Source: Mycolicibacterium flavescens (GTDB taxonomy: Bacteria; Actinomycetota; Actinomycetes; Mycobacteriales; Mycobacteriaceae). Taken from it: 64,000 nucleotides of DNA. The translations under genes and the position numbers were made by a program. This document shows, piece after piece, positions 1 to 13,600 of this stretch. The stretch is from assembly GCA_900637135.1 (NCBI GenBank), contig LR134353.1, positions 4,464,001 to 4,528,000 on the forward strand. The letters run 5' to 3'. Every line of letters begins with the position of its first letter. Position 1 is the first letter of the stretch. The notes under the pieces were generated by a model that saw nothing but the letters and a program-made list of their open reading frames with translations, did not search any database and was not told where the DNA came from.

Positions 1-1690
1 GCCGCCCCGGCTTTGAGCACCGCCACCATGGCGACGATCGCTTCGCAGCATCGCTCGAACAGCAGCGCGACACGCGAGCCGGGTTCGACTCCGCGCTCGC
101 TGAGCAGGTACGCCAACCGATTCGACGCGTCGTCGAGGTCGCGGTAGGTCAGCGTGCGGTCCGCGCCACGGACCGCCACCGCGTTTGGGTGACGCCTCAC
201 ATGTTCGGAGAACAACTCCGGGACCGACCGCGACGGCGGTGCGGCTGCGTTCAGCACCGGTCGATTACCCAGCTCTGCCAGTCGGTAGTGCTCGGAGGGC
301 TCGAGGAGGTCCACCGCGGAGACGCGGCGGTGGGGATCGGCGGTCATCGTCGTCAACACCCGCTCGAAGCGGCCGACGAGCGCCTGGATGCTGGTCGCAT
401 CGAAGATGTCGGTGCGGAACTCGACCGCTCCCCGAATGCCGTCCGGCAGACCGGAATCAGTGAAGTGCTCCGACAGCGAGAACGTCAGATCCATTCTGGC
501 AGTGTGGGTTTCGACGGGTAGCTGCATGACGTCCAGGTCGCCCAGCGTCAAGGCGGCCGCGTGATCACCGCCGAGGCCGGGCAGGTTCTGCCAGGCCAAC
601 AACACCTGAACCAGCGGGTGGTGCGCTAGTGACCGCATCGGGTTGAGCCGCTCTACCAGCAACTCGAACGGCACCTCCTGGTGGTCGAACGCCGCCAGAC
701 TGCGCCGCCGCACCTGGTCGAGCAGTTCGGCGAAGCTGGGGTCGCCGGTCAAATCGACCCGCAACACCAACGTGTTGACGAAGAAGCCGATCAGCTCGTC
801 TAAAGCGGGATCACTGCGTCCCGCAATCGGGAAGCCCACCGCCACATCGGGGCTCGCGCTCAGCCGCGACAACAGCACCGCCAATCCGGCCTGCATCACC
901 ATGAAAGTGGTCGCGTTGTACTCCGCGGCCGTTTCGCGCACCCGTTGCTGCAACTCCGCGGGCCAATGCACCGTCATGACGGCGCCGCGCTGATCGGCGA
1001 GCGCTGGATAGGGTCGGTCCGTTGGCAACTGCAGGCGCTCGGGCAGGCCCGCCAACGCCTGCTGCCAGTGCTCCAGTTGCGCGGCGATCGGACTGTCGCT
1101 GTCGTCAAGGTCACCGAATCGCGCACGCTGCCACATCGTGTAGTCGACGTATTGCACGGGCAGCGGCGCCCACCCGGGAGCATCTCCGTGTCGGCGTGCC
1201 TCGTAGGCAACGCCCAGGTCGCGTACCAGCGGGCCCAACGACCAGCCGTCGGCGGCGATGTGGTGCACCACGCCGACCAACACATGGTCGTTGTCGCCGA
1301 TACGAAAGACGCCGGCACGCAGTGGGATATGCGTAGACAGGTCGAACGGCTGAGCCGCCGCGGCGCCGATGGCCGCCATCAGCCTGTCTTCCGACCATCC
1401 GCGGGCCTCGACGACCTGCCAGCCCACATCGGCGCACCCGGCGGCAAGGACCAGCTGTTGCGCGGTGCCGTCGGGCGCCACGAACAGCGTGCGCAGGCTT
1501 TCGTGGCGGTCCACCACGTCACCCAGTGCCGCGCGTAGTGCGTCGCCATCGAGGTGACCGCGCAGCCGCAAAGCCACCACCATGTGATAAACCGGCGAGG
1601 GGCCGTGCAATTGGTCGATCACCCACAGCCGGCTCTGGGCGAACGACAGCGGAACGACAGCGGGTCGCTCACCAGCGACCAACGGCGGAC
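1..1690 (-). other. NRPS module 6: C-A, cut by the window edge
   Basis: C6 has VHHIAADGWS near 1,255, close in sequence to C4. About 190 bp of an adenylation domain follow, including the early A-domain stretch TYRDLDDASNRLAYLL, before the left edge. Substrate specificity and whatever follows (more modules, TE or reductase) cannot be seen. Confidence 0.83.
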
Positions 1691-4600
1691 GACCACCCGC
1701 GCAGCGGCTCAGGCGTGGCGCCAGCCCACCGATCGTCGGCGCATCGAACAACGCGCGTACCGGGAGGTCGGCGTCCAAGCCCGCATTGATCGCGGCGACG
1801 ACCCGCATCGCCGACACCGAGTCGCCGCCGAGGTCGAAGAAGGAGTCGTCGACACCCACGCGTGGCAGCCCGAGCACACGGGCATAGATACCGGCCAGCA
1901 TCTCCTCGATGTGGCTGGCTGGAGCGCGATACCGATCGGCGTCGACATATTCGGGGGCCGGCAACGCGGCGGTGTCGAGCTTGCCGTTGACCGTGACCGG
2001 CAACCCGTTGAGCACCACCACCGCCGCCGGCACCATGTAGGGCGGTAGCCGGTCGGCCAACGCCGCACGCACCGCCGCCGCATCCACCGCGCCCGTCACA
2101 TAGCCCACCAGCCGCTTGTCTCCGGGGCGGTCCTCGCGCGCGATCACCACCGATTGCTGCACCCCGGCCAGCCCGGCCAACGCCGCCTGCACCTCGCCCA
2201 GTTCGATGCGATAGCCGCGGATCTTGACCTGCTCATCGGCGCGCCCGAAATACTGCAACTGGCCGTCTGGACGCCAACACACCAGATCCCCGGTGCGATA
2301 CATCCGCTGCCCCCCGCCGGCGAACGGACACGCCACGAACCGCGACGCGGTCAACCCCGCTCGACGCCAATACCCCACGCCCACACCGCTGCCCGCGACG
2401 TACAACTCCCCGACCACACCGGGAAGCACCGGCCGCAACCACCCGTCGAGGACAAACAACGCCGCTCCTGTGACAGGTGAGCCGATCGGCGGCGCACCCG
2501 AACCCGGCGTCAGAGGCGCGCTCTTGGAGAGCCACATCGTGGTTTCGGTGGGGCCATAGACGTTGAGCATCACCCGACCCGGCGCCCACCGGTCCACCAA
2601 CTCGGCGGGGCAAGCCTCAGCGCCGATGACCAACGCGGTGGAGCCCAGGCCTTCGGGCGTGATTCCCCTCACGGCAGAGGGTGTCTGGGTAAGCACGCTG
2701 ACATGTTCGTACCGCAACAGTGCGTGGAAGTCTTCCGGCGCATGGGCCACGGTCTCGGGCACGATGACGAGTCGCCCACCATGCAGCAGTGCGCCCCAAA
2801 TCTCCCACACCGAGAAGTCGAACGCATAGGAGTGGAACTGCGTCCACACCTGTGCCGGTGTCAACTCCAGGCCGGTGTCGAGTCGGTCGAACAGTTGCAC
2901 GACGTTGTACTGAGTGACTGCAACACCTTTCGGCACACCGGTGGTCCCGGAGGTGTAGATGACGTGCGCGATGTCGTCCGGACGGGGTGCGGGCGGCGCG
3001 GTGCTGGGCTGGGTGTCGACGCGCGGGTCGGCGGCGTCGATGACCTCGATGTCGCACTCATCGAATCGGTGCGCCAGAGCGGCGGTGGTGACTGCTGCGA
3101 CCGGCGTGGCGTCCGCGATCATGAACTTGATCCGGGTGGAGGGGTGGGCGGGGTCGATCGGCAGATACGCCGCACCGGACTTCAGCACCGCGAGGATCGC
3201 AAGGATGGCCTCGGGGCAGCGCGAAAACAGCAGCGCCACAGACTGACCCGGGCGAGCACCGTGTTCGGCAAGCAGGTGGGCCAGCCGATTGGACGCCTCG
3301 TCGAGTTCCCGGTACGACCACGCAGACTCGCCACAGTTCACCGCGATCGCATCGGGGGTGCGAGTCACCTGGGCAGCAAACACGGCCGGAATCGACGACG
3401 GCGTCGCCGCCGGTTGCGTCAGCACCGCGCGGTTGCCCATCTGGTCCAAGCGGGCATGCTCGTCGGCGTCGAGCAGGTCGATCGACACGAGCTGCCGCGC
3501 CGGGTCGGCGGTCATCGCGACCAGCACCTCCTGCAGACGCCCGATCAGCGTGCGTACTCCGGCCGGGTCGAACACCTCGGTGTCATACTCGAACCGAAGC
3601 GCGAGTTCGCGCCCCGGCATGGCCTGCAGCGTCAGCGGATAGTCGTTGCGCTCGCGGGTGCTGAACTCGGTGACGGCCAGCCCGTCGAAGTCGAGCAAAT
3701 TCGCCGTGTCGACCGGGTAGTTCTCGTAGACGAAGAGCGTGTCGAACAACTGGTCCAGCCCGGTGATCCGGTGGATCTCGGCAAGCGAAAGATGCTGGTG
3801 CTCAAGGGTGTGGGCATGGGCTGTCCGAAGTTGTTTCAGCACATCGGACGTCGTGGTGTCCGGCGTGAAGGTCGCCCGGACGGGCACCGTGTTGATCAGC
3901 AGCCCGACCATCGACTCCGCGTCCGCGAGGTCGGCCGGACGGCCGGACACCGCAGTGCCGAACGCGACGTCCCGCCGGCCGGTCAACCACGTCAACAGAT
4001 GCCCCCAAGCGGCCTGAAGCACGGTGTTGACGGTGGTGTGCTCTGAGCGCGCCAACACCTCGACGGCGCGACTGACGTGCTCGTACAACCGATGCGACTC
4101 AACCCCCCGGCGCCCGGGCCGGCCGGGCGGGGCGACCATGGTCGGCGTGTCGAATCCGGCGAGGACTTCGCCCCAGGCCGCCCGCGCCGAGTCGACGTCA
4201 CGCTCTGACATCCAGGTGACGTACCGGCGGAACGATCCGGCGGCCGACAACCGCTGCCCGAAGTAGCTCGCGAACAACTCTTGCGCGAGGATAGGCAGCG
4301 ACCAGCCGTCGATCACGATGTGGTGGAAGGTCAGTACGCAGCGATGCCGATCCTCGGCGATGCGAATCAGCGCCGCACGAAACGCCGGTGCGTCGCTGAG
4401 ACGGCAGACCGCGGCGCGTTCGTCGCCGCAAACCCGCGCGACCCGCTCGTCGGCGTCCTTGCCTGCCAGGTCGAGATACTGCCAGGCCGGTCGCGCATCG
4501 GCGGGGATGATCTGCACCGGTGGGTCGTACTCTCCGCAGAATCTAGCGACCAGGTGCGGATGGCGTGCGGCCACGGCGTGGACCGCCGCTTCCAGGCGAT

Positions 4601-7600
4601 CGCGGCCCAGCGGACCGGTGATCGTGATGTCGAGTTGCATTGCGTACAGGTCGTCACCGCTGCCCTGTGCGGTGCTGGCGTGGAAGAGGAGGCCCTGCTG
4701 CATCGGGGTCAGCGGGAGGATGTCCGCGGGGCGGAATTGCGTCTCGAGCCGGTCGATTTGGTGTTGGTTGAGCCTGGCGGGCGTGATGTCCGAAGGGCTC
4801 AGCCCGCCGCCGCCCTTCCGGACGTAGGCGCAGATGCCGCTGAGTGCGCCGAAGAACAGGTCGCTGAGGCGGGTGACGTCGGCCTGGTTGACGGATGACG
4901 GAGCCCATGCCCATTTCGCCTGCAGCTGCGGTCCGGTGTCGGTGTCGACGGCCGCGGCGTTCAGCTCGACGGAGTGGGCCAGCGGCATGGGGATGGCCGC
5001 GGCGATGTCGACGAGCGACAAGTCATCTCTGCTGACCGTCCACAGTTCGCCCAGCCCTTTGGGCTCTGCGCCGCCGAGGCGGCCCAGATAGTTGAACCCG
5101 ATCGACGGGTCGGTCGCCGGCAGCTCGATCTCGTCGTTGAGGTAACGCAGCAGTCCGTATGACAACCCCTCGGGCAGGCTGCGAAGTTGTTCCTTGGCGT
5201 CTTTCACCACGGCGCCCAGCATCGCGTCGCCGGCGACGGTCTTGGTCCAGTCCAACTCTGGAATAGCCAGGGCGACGGGGTGTTTGAGCGTGAACCACCC
5301 CACTGTGCGCGACAAGTCGAGATCCGGCGCGAGATCGTCGTACCGGCCGTGGCCCTCGACGTCGATGCCCACGGGTTCGCCGCCGGTGTCGAGGAACCGC
5401 GACCAAGCGATCGCATATGCGATCAGCAGGATGTCCCCAATACCGGCGTGGAAGGCGGCGGGTACGTCGCCGAGCAGAACGCGGGTGGTGTCGGTGTCCA
5501 GCGCCGCGGACAGCTGGCCGGCACCGGCGTAGGTGTCGATGTCGGGCTGCGGCGCGGGGAGTGCGGGCGGCGCTACGGCGACATGCCGCCACGCGTCCGC
5601 CTGGCGCAGTACCGCGGGGTCGTTGGCACGCTCCGCCAACAACGAAGCCCACCGCCGGAACGACGTTCCTGCCATCGGCAGGTTGACCGGCTGCCCCTTG
5701 CGGTGTTGCGCCCAAGCGATGTTCAGGTCCTCGAGAAGGATGCGCCATGACACCGCGTCGACGGCCAGATGGTGGATGATCACCGCCAGCCGGCCGGTGG
5801 CGGGCACCCAAAGCGCGCTGAGCATCCGACCTGTGGCGGGGTCCAGCCGCGACCGCGCCGCTCTCACCGCTTCCTCAGACAGTTCGTCGACCGCGTCGAC
5901 GCACGCGTCGGCGTCGACCGACCCCGGAACCGGTACGTGCAGTGACCAACCGCCGGCCCCGCCCTCTACCGCGTGCAGGCGCAACATGGCATGTCGGTCC
6001 ACCAGCGCCTGCAGCACGGTGCCGACGTCGGCACGCGTCACCCCGCCGGGGGCATCGACGATGATTGTCTGGTTGAATTCCCGTACTGGGCCCTCGATTT
6101 CGCGCAGCCAGCGCATGATCGGTGTGGCTGCCACTTCTCCGAGGCCTTCGTCGATGGGGCCGGTGTCCGCGGTCAGCACCCGTGCGGCACGGGCGAGCCG
6201 GGCCACCGTCTGCTCGACGAAGATGTCCCGCGGCCGGCACGTCACGCCCGCTGCCCGAGCCCGCGCCACCACCTGCATCGACAAGATGCTGTCACCGCCG
6301 AGATCGAAGAAGGAGTCGTCGACGCCGACTCTCTCGAGTCCCAGCACTTCGGCGTAGATGCCGGTCAGAATCTCCTCGACCGCGTCGGCCGGCGCGCGGT
6401 ACCGGTCACTGTCCTGGTAGTCGGGCGCGGGCAACGCGCGGACGTCAAGCTTGTTGTTCGGTGTCAGCGGCAGACTCTCCAACCGCATCACCGCGACCGG
6501 CACCATGTAACCCGGGAGCCGCCGGGCCAGGACCGCGCGCGTTTCGGCGGGGTCTGCCGCCCCGGTGAGATAGCCGACCAGCCGTTTGTCGCCGGGGCGG
6601 TCTTCGCGAGCGACGACGACTGCCTGCTCCACGCCGGCCAGTTCGGCGAGCGCGGCCTGGATTTCCCCGAGTTCGATGCGATAGCCGCGGATCTTGACCT
6701 GCTCGTCGGACCGTCCCAGGTACTGCAGTTGGCCGTCAGCACACCAGCGCACCACATCACCGGTGCGATACATCCGCAGTCCCGCGCCGCCCCTGGACGG
6801 ACAGGCCACGAACCGCGACGCGGTCAGTCCGGGCTGGCCGAGGTAGCCGACTGCGACTCCCGCCCCGGCCACGTACAGTTCACCGACCGATCCGGGCGGC
6901 ACCGGCCGTAGCACGTCGTCGAGAACCAACAGCGCCGCCCTGGATACTGGCGAGCCGATCGGCACGCTCGAGCCCGGCGCCAGTGGGGCGCTGATGGCCA
7001 CACACATCGTGGTCTCGGTCGGGCCGTAGGCGTTGAGCATCACCCGCCCAGGCGCCCACTGCTCGACGACCTGGGCCGGGCACGCCTCACCGACCACCAC
7101 CAACGCGGTCGACTCCAACCCCTCGCGGCGCAGCATCCCTGCGGCAGAGGGCGTTTGGGTCAGTACGCTCACTTTCTCGGTGGTCAGCACCGCGTGAAAG
7201 TCGTCGGACGAGGCGGCGACGCTTTCGGGTACGACGACGACCCGTCCACCGCGCAGCAGTGCGCCGAAGATCTCCCAGACCGAGACGTCGAACGCCAACG
7301 AATGGCACTGCGCCCATACCCCGGGCCGCGGCAGTCCGGCGTCCAGCGACGACAACAGCTGGGTCACGTTGTGGTGGGTGATCGCAACGCCTTTGGGCAC
7401 GCCGGTGGTGCCCGAGGTGTAGATGACGTACGCGAGGTGTTCGGCGGGGGGCGGCGGTAGCGCGGTGTCCGGCTGAGTCGCGATGCCGGGATCGTCAACG
7501 TCGACAACGAGCACGTCGCAGCCATCGAGGCTGTCGCGCAGGGCCGCCGTGGTGACCGCGGCGATCGGTGCGGTGTCGGCGATCATGAACTCGATACGCG

Positions 7601-10600
7601 CCGACGGCAAGCCCGGATCGATCGGCAGGTACGCCGCTCCGGTCTTGAGTACCGCAATTATCGCTGCGATTGCCTCGGCCGACCGGCTCATCGCCAGCGC
7701 CACGCATCGTCCCGGTTGCGCCCCGCAGCCGATCAACAAGTGCGCCAGCCGGTTCGAAGCCTCGTCCAGTTGCCGGTAGGTCCAGGAAGTGTCCAGACAG
7801 CTGACCGCGACCGCATCCGGTGCGCGCGCCACGTGTTCGGCGAACAACGCCGGAATCGAGTCCGGCGCAGGCCTCGGGGCGGTCAATCCGACGAGGTTGC
7901 CGAACCGCTCGAGTTGCGCGTGCTCTTCGTCGGCGAGCACGTCCACCGCCGACAACCGCCGCGAGGGATCGATCGTGATCGCAGTCAAGACCCGTTGTAA
8001 CCGTGCGACCAGGGTCTCGACGGTGGCGGCGTCGAACACGTCGGTGCGGAATTCGACCGTCCCGCCGATCCCGTCGCACTCACCAGTGTCGGTCCAGTAC
8101 TCGGACAGGGAGAACACCAAGTCCATACGAGCGGTGTGGGTTTTCACGGGCATCCGGGTGACCTGCAGATCGCCGAGCGTCAGCCCGCCGGTATCGTCGG
8201 CGCCTCCGATGGCCGTCTGCCAGGCCAACGCAACCTGTACGAGCGGGTGATGGGTCAGGCTGCGGGCCGGGTTGAGCCGATCGACCAGCACTTCGAACGG
8301 CACATCCTGGTTCTCGTAGGCGTCCAGGCTGCTCCGTCGCACTTGCGCAAGCAACTCCGCGACCGTCGGGTCGCCCGCCAGATCCACCCGCAGCACCAAG
8401 AGGTTGACGAAGAAACCGACGAGGTCATCGAGCGCGGGATCGCGGCGTCCGGCGATCGGGAACCCAACGGCGACATCGTAGCTGGTACTCAGCCGGGACA
8501 GCAACGCAGCCAAGCCGGCTTGGACGACCATGAAACTCGTCGCATTGTGCTGCGCGGCCACATCCCCCACCCGACGTTGCAACTCGGCCGGCCACTGGAC
8601 GGTCACCGTGGCGCCGCGCTGCTCAGCCACCGGGGGGTAGGGACGGTCGGTCGGTAGCTGCAGCCGTTGGGGCATCCCCGCCAGCGCGTCCTGCCAGTAC
8701 GCCAGTTGGGCTCCGATGGGACTGCTGCCGTCGTCGAGATTGCCGAACTGCTCACGCTGCCACAGCGTGTAATCGGCGTACTGCACCGGCAATTGCGACC
8801 ACGCCGGTGGCCGCCCCGCGCACCGGCTCGTGTATGCCGCGTTGAGATCGCGTATCAGCGGGGCGATCGACCAGCCGTCGGCGGCGATGTGGTGCACTAC
8901 GCCCGCCAACACGTGTTCGTCTTCACCGACGTGGAACAGCCGGGCTCGCAACGGGATCTGCGAAGAGAGGTCGAAGGCCAGGCGTACCGTCTCCTCGATG
9001 GCGTCGCTGCGCCGCTCCGCCGACCAGGCAGTGGCGTCGACGACCTGCCATCCGAAGTCGGCGTTGTCGGCGGCCACGACGTGCTGCTGTGGGACCCCCT
9101 TGGGCGCTGGGAACAACGTGCGCAGGCTCTCATGGCGGGCGACGAGGTCGTGTAGAGCCGCTTGCAGCGCGTCGACGTCAAGCTGCCCTTGCAGATTCAG
9201 CGCGACAGTCATGTTGAAAACGGCTGAAGGACCCTGTAACTGGTCGATGAACCACAGCCGCCTCTGGGCGAACGACAATGGGATCACCGGGGGACGCGCG
9301 ACCGGGACCAATGGTGCGCGCCGGCCCCCGTCACCGCCGAGACAGCGCGCCAGCCCGGCGACTGTGGGCGCGTCGAACAAGGCACGCACGGAGAGATCGC
9401 CGTCGAGGCTGGTGTTGATGTCGGCGACCACGCGCATCGCCAAGATACTGTCCCCGCCGAGGTCGAAGAAGGAGTCGTCGACACCGACGCGTTCGAGTCC
9501 GAGCGCCCGCGCGTAGAGGCTGACCAGGATCGCCTCGATGGGAGTGGCCGGGGCGCGGTAGTGATCGACGCCCTGGTACTCCGGTGCCGGCAAGGCACGG
9601 ACGTCGAGCTTGCCGTTCGCCGTCAGTGGCATTACGTCGAGCACCACCACGGCTGCGGGCACCATGTAGGACGGCAACCGCTCGAAAAGGGCGGCCCGCG
9701 TCTCCGCCGGATCAATTGTCCCAGGGATGGTTTCGGTGAGGTAACCCACCAGGCGTTTGTCACCGGGGCGGTCCTCGCGGGCGATCACCGCGGCCTGCTC
9801 GACGCCGATCAGCTCAGCAAGCGCGGTGCGCACCTCACCGAGTTCGATCCGGTAGCCGCGTACCTTGACCTGCTCGTCGGCGCGACCCAGGTACTGCAAT
9901 TGCCCATCTGCGCGCCACCGCACTAGATCACCGGTACGGTACATCCGTGCGCCGAGCTCACCGCCGGGACATGCGACGAACCGCGATCCGGTCAGGCCAG
10001 GCCGACGCCAGTATCCGACGCCGACCCCTCGGCCCGCCACGTACAGCTCGCCCACCACCCCGGGCGGTACCGGGCGCAGCCACCCGTCGAGGACGAACAG
10101 CGCGGCGCCCGGCACGGGTGCACCGATCGGCACCGTGTCCGATCCTGCCGTCAGTGGCGCGCTGATTGTCGCGTACACGGTGCTCTCGGTCGGCCCGTAG
10201 CCGTTGAGCATCACCCGGTCCGGCGCCCAGCGGTCCACCACCTCGGCCGGGCAGGCCTCACCGGCCGCCATCAACGTGACGGCTGCCAAGCCCTCGGTTG
10301 AAAGCGCCTGCACCGCCGTCGGTGTCTGACTCAGCACGGTGACGTGCTCACTGCGCAACAAAGCGTTCAGGTCCTTCGGCGAGCGGGCCACCGACTTGGG
10401 CACCACCACAAGCCGTGCGCCGAACAACAGCGCGCCCCAGATCTCCCAGACCGAGAAGTCGAAGGCCAATGACGAACACTGGGTCCACACCTGATACGGC
10501 CCCAGCTCGAGGCCGACGTCGAGGGAGTCGAAGAGGCGAGTGACGTTGTGATGTGTGACCGCAACGCCTTTCGGTACGCCCGTGGTCCCCGATGTGTAGA

Positions 10601-13600
10601 TTATATGCGCGATGTCGTCGGCGGCCGGTTCGGGCAGCGCGCAGGTCGGCTCTGCGGATATCGTGGCATCGTCGAGTTCGACGACAGGGACGTCGATGTC
10701 GTGCATCCGGTCCGCCAGGTCGCCGGTGGTGAGCGCGGCGGCCGGTGCGGCGTCGGCGACGATGAACTCGATACGAGCCCTGGGCGTCGACGGGTCGATC
10801 GGCAGGTAAGCTGCCCCGCTCTTGAGCACGGCCAGTATCGCCACGACGGCCCGTGCCGAGCGCTCGGACACAATCACTACACACCGGCCCGGGCCGACTC
10901 CATGTCGAACTAGCAAGTGGGCGAGTCGATTCGACGCCTCGTCGAGCTCGCCGTACGACATCGACTCACGCTCGAAGGTCAGCGCGACCGCCTGCGGGTC
11001 GCGCGCCTTCTGCGCGGCGAAAAGCGCCGGAATCGTTGTCGGCGCCGAGGTCTGGGTCAACACCGCTATGTTGCTGTGCCGGTCGAGAACCGCGTGCTCG
11101 TCGCGGTCGAGCAGATCGATCGACGACAACCGGCGCGTCGGGTCGGCGGTCATCGCCTGCAGCACCCGCTGAAAGCGCCGGCTGAGCTCGTCGACCTCAG
11201 TCGCCTCGAACACGTCGGTGTCGAACTCGATGCGCATTCCCAACTCCGTGCCCGGCTGCGCGACGACCGCGAGCGGGTAGTGGGTGGACTCGCGTCCGTT
11301 GACCTCGGTGATGGTCAGCCCGTTGCTGAGCAACGTGCGGGCGTCGACGGGATAGTTCTCGTACACGAGGACGGTGTCGAACAGCAGATCCTGGCCGGTG
11401 GCGTGGTGAATCTCGCTCAGCGCGAGGTGCTGGTGTTCCAGTGTGTGGTTGTAGCTGCGCTGCAGTTGGTCCAGCAACTCGCCGACAGTCGTCGCCGGAG
11501 TGGTGTAGGCGCGCACCGGCACGGTGTTGATCAGCAGGCCGACCATCGATTCAGCGCCGATGATGTCGGTGGATCGCCCGGACACCGCAGTGCCGAATGC
11601 GACATCGTGGTGGCCGGTCAGTGACACCAGCAACTGCGCCCAGGCGGCCTGCAGCACCGTGTTGACGGTCGTGTGGCATGAGCGTGCCAGCTCGCCGAGC
11701 GCCCGCGTCGAGTCCTCGCCGACCCGGAACGCGATGGTCCCTCGCGGCCCGAGCCTCAGCCGGTTCGGAGGGCCGACCAGAGTGGGCGTGTCGAAGCCGG
11801 CCAGCACCTCACGCCAGGCCGCACGCGCCGCGGTGTTGTCCCGTTCGGCAAGCCACATGACGTATCGGCGGTAGGAACCGGCGGCGGGCAGTCGGTGTCC
11901 GTAGTAGCTGGCGAAGATCTCTCGGGCGACGATCGGCAGCGACCAGCCGTCGAGCACGATGTGGTGGTTGGTCAGCACCAGTCGGTGTCGGTTCGGCGCC
12001 GTCCGCACGACGGCCGTCCGGAAGGCGGGTGGACGGGTGAGGTCGCAGACCGCGGCACGTTCGTCCGCGCACAGCTTCGTGATCGCCTCAGCCACATCGG
12101 TTTCGAGGGGCCGGTAGACCGCGTCCGTGGTCGCTGTATCGGTCGGCGGCGCACCGGGGGTCAGGCCGGCAGCCACCGCGGCGGCGGCCGCATCCATGCC
12201 GACATCCATGCCGACATCGATGCCGGTGGCACCAAGGTCGAAGAACGTCCAAGGGATGACGGGGTCGGCCGGAATGACCTGGATCGGTTGCCCGTAGTGG
12301 CCGTCGAACCGGGCCGCGAGGTTGGGGTGGCGCTTGGCCACCGTCTCGATGGCGTGTCGGAGTCGCTGCGGATCGAGTGGGCCGTCGATGGAGATGTCGA
12401 GTTGCATGGCGTAGACCGCGTCGTCTGCGCTGGCCGTGGTGTTGGCGTGGAAGAGCAACCCCTTCTGAAGCGGGGTCAGCGGAAGGATGTCGGCGACGCG
12501 GTCCTGCTTCTCGAGCTGGTCGATCTGGTCCTGGTCGAGGACGACGGGTGTGATGTCGGAGGGTGTCAACCCACCGCCGCCGCGTACGACGTGGCGGCAG
12601 ATGCCCTTCAGCGCGTCGAACCATAGACGGTTGAGCCCGTCGACTTGGCTTTCGTCCAAAATCGATGCCGCCCATGTCCAATTGGCCTGTAGCAGCGCCC
12701 CATTGGCGCCCTCGACGGCGGCGGTGTTGAGTTCGACGGTGTGTGACAGCGGCATGGCTACCGCCGTGACGGCATCTGCCAACGCCAACCCGTCATCGCA
12801 GAGCCGCCACATGTCCTCGGACATCTGCACGCCGCCTGCGTCCAGCCGTCCGAGGTAGTTGAACCCGACGGCCGGATCAGTCTCGGGCAGCTCGACACCG
12901 GTGTTGAGGTAACGCAATAATCCGTATGTCATGCCGTCCGGTAGGGCACGCAGTTGTTCTTTGGCGTTCTTGAGCACAGCGCCTACCGCGGCGTGACCGG
13001 CGACCACCTGACCCCAGCGCAGCGGATCGAGGGTCAGCGCCACCGGGTACTTCGACGTGAACCAGCCCACCGTACGGGACAGGTTGAGCTCGGGAGCCAG
13101 GTCTTCGTTGCGCCCATGGGTTTCGACATCGATGACGACGGAGTCGTTCCCTGCGAGGAACGTTCGCCATGCCAACGCGAACCCGATCAGCAGGATGTCC
13201 TGCACGCCGGCGTGTAACGCGGAAGGCACCTGCCCCAACAGCAGTCGCGTCGTCTCCGGATCCAGCGACGCTGACAACCGGCCCGCGGTGGCATAGGTAT
13301 CTTTCTCAGGTCGTACGCAGGGCAAAGCCGTTGGCATGGTGGACGCTTTGCGCCAGGTGTCGGCGGAGGCGATGACCGCCGGACTGTGAGCATGCTTGTC
13401 GAGCAGCGCCGCCCAGCGCTGAAACGAGGTGCCTAACGGTGGCAACTCGATCGGCTGTCCGCTGTGGTACTGCGTCCAGGCGATGTTGAGGTCTTCGAGG
13501 AGAATCCGCCACGAGACCGCGTCTACGGCGAGGTGGTGGACGATCAAACCCAACTCGCCGGTGCTCGGCGCCCACAGACCGCTGAGCATCACGCCCGCGG

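Noticed and set aside
2703..4046. 447-codon plus-strand frame, and similar long ones at 13464-14984 and 5973-6911
   Set aside because: They lie antisense to the in-frame NRPS and their sequences are the Gln/Arg/His-rich mirror of A- and C-domain coding. Similar pieces recur at each module, as expected for shadows.
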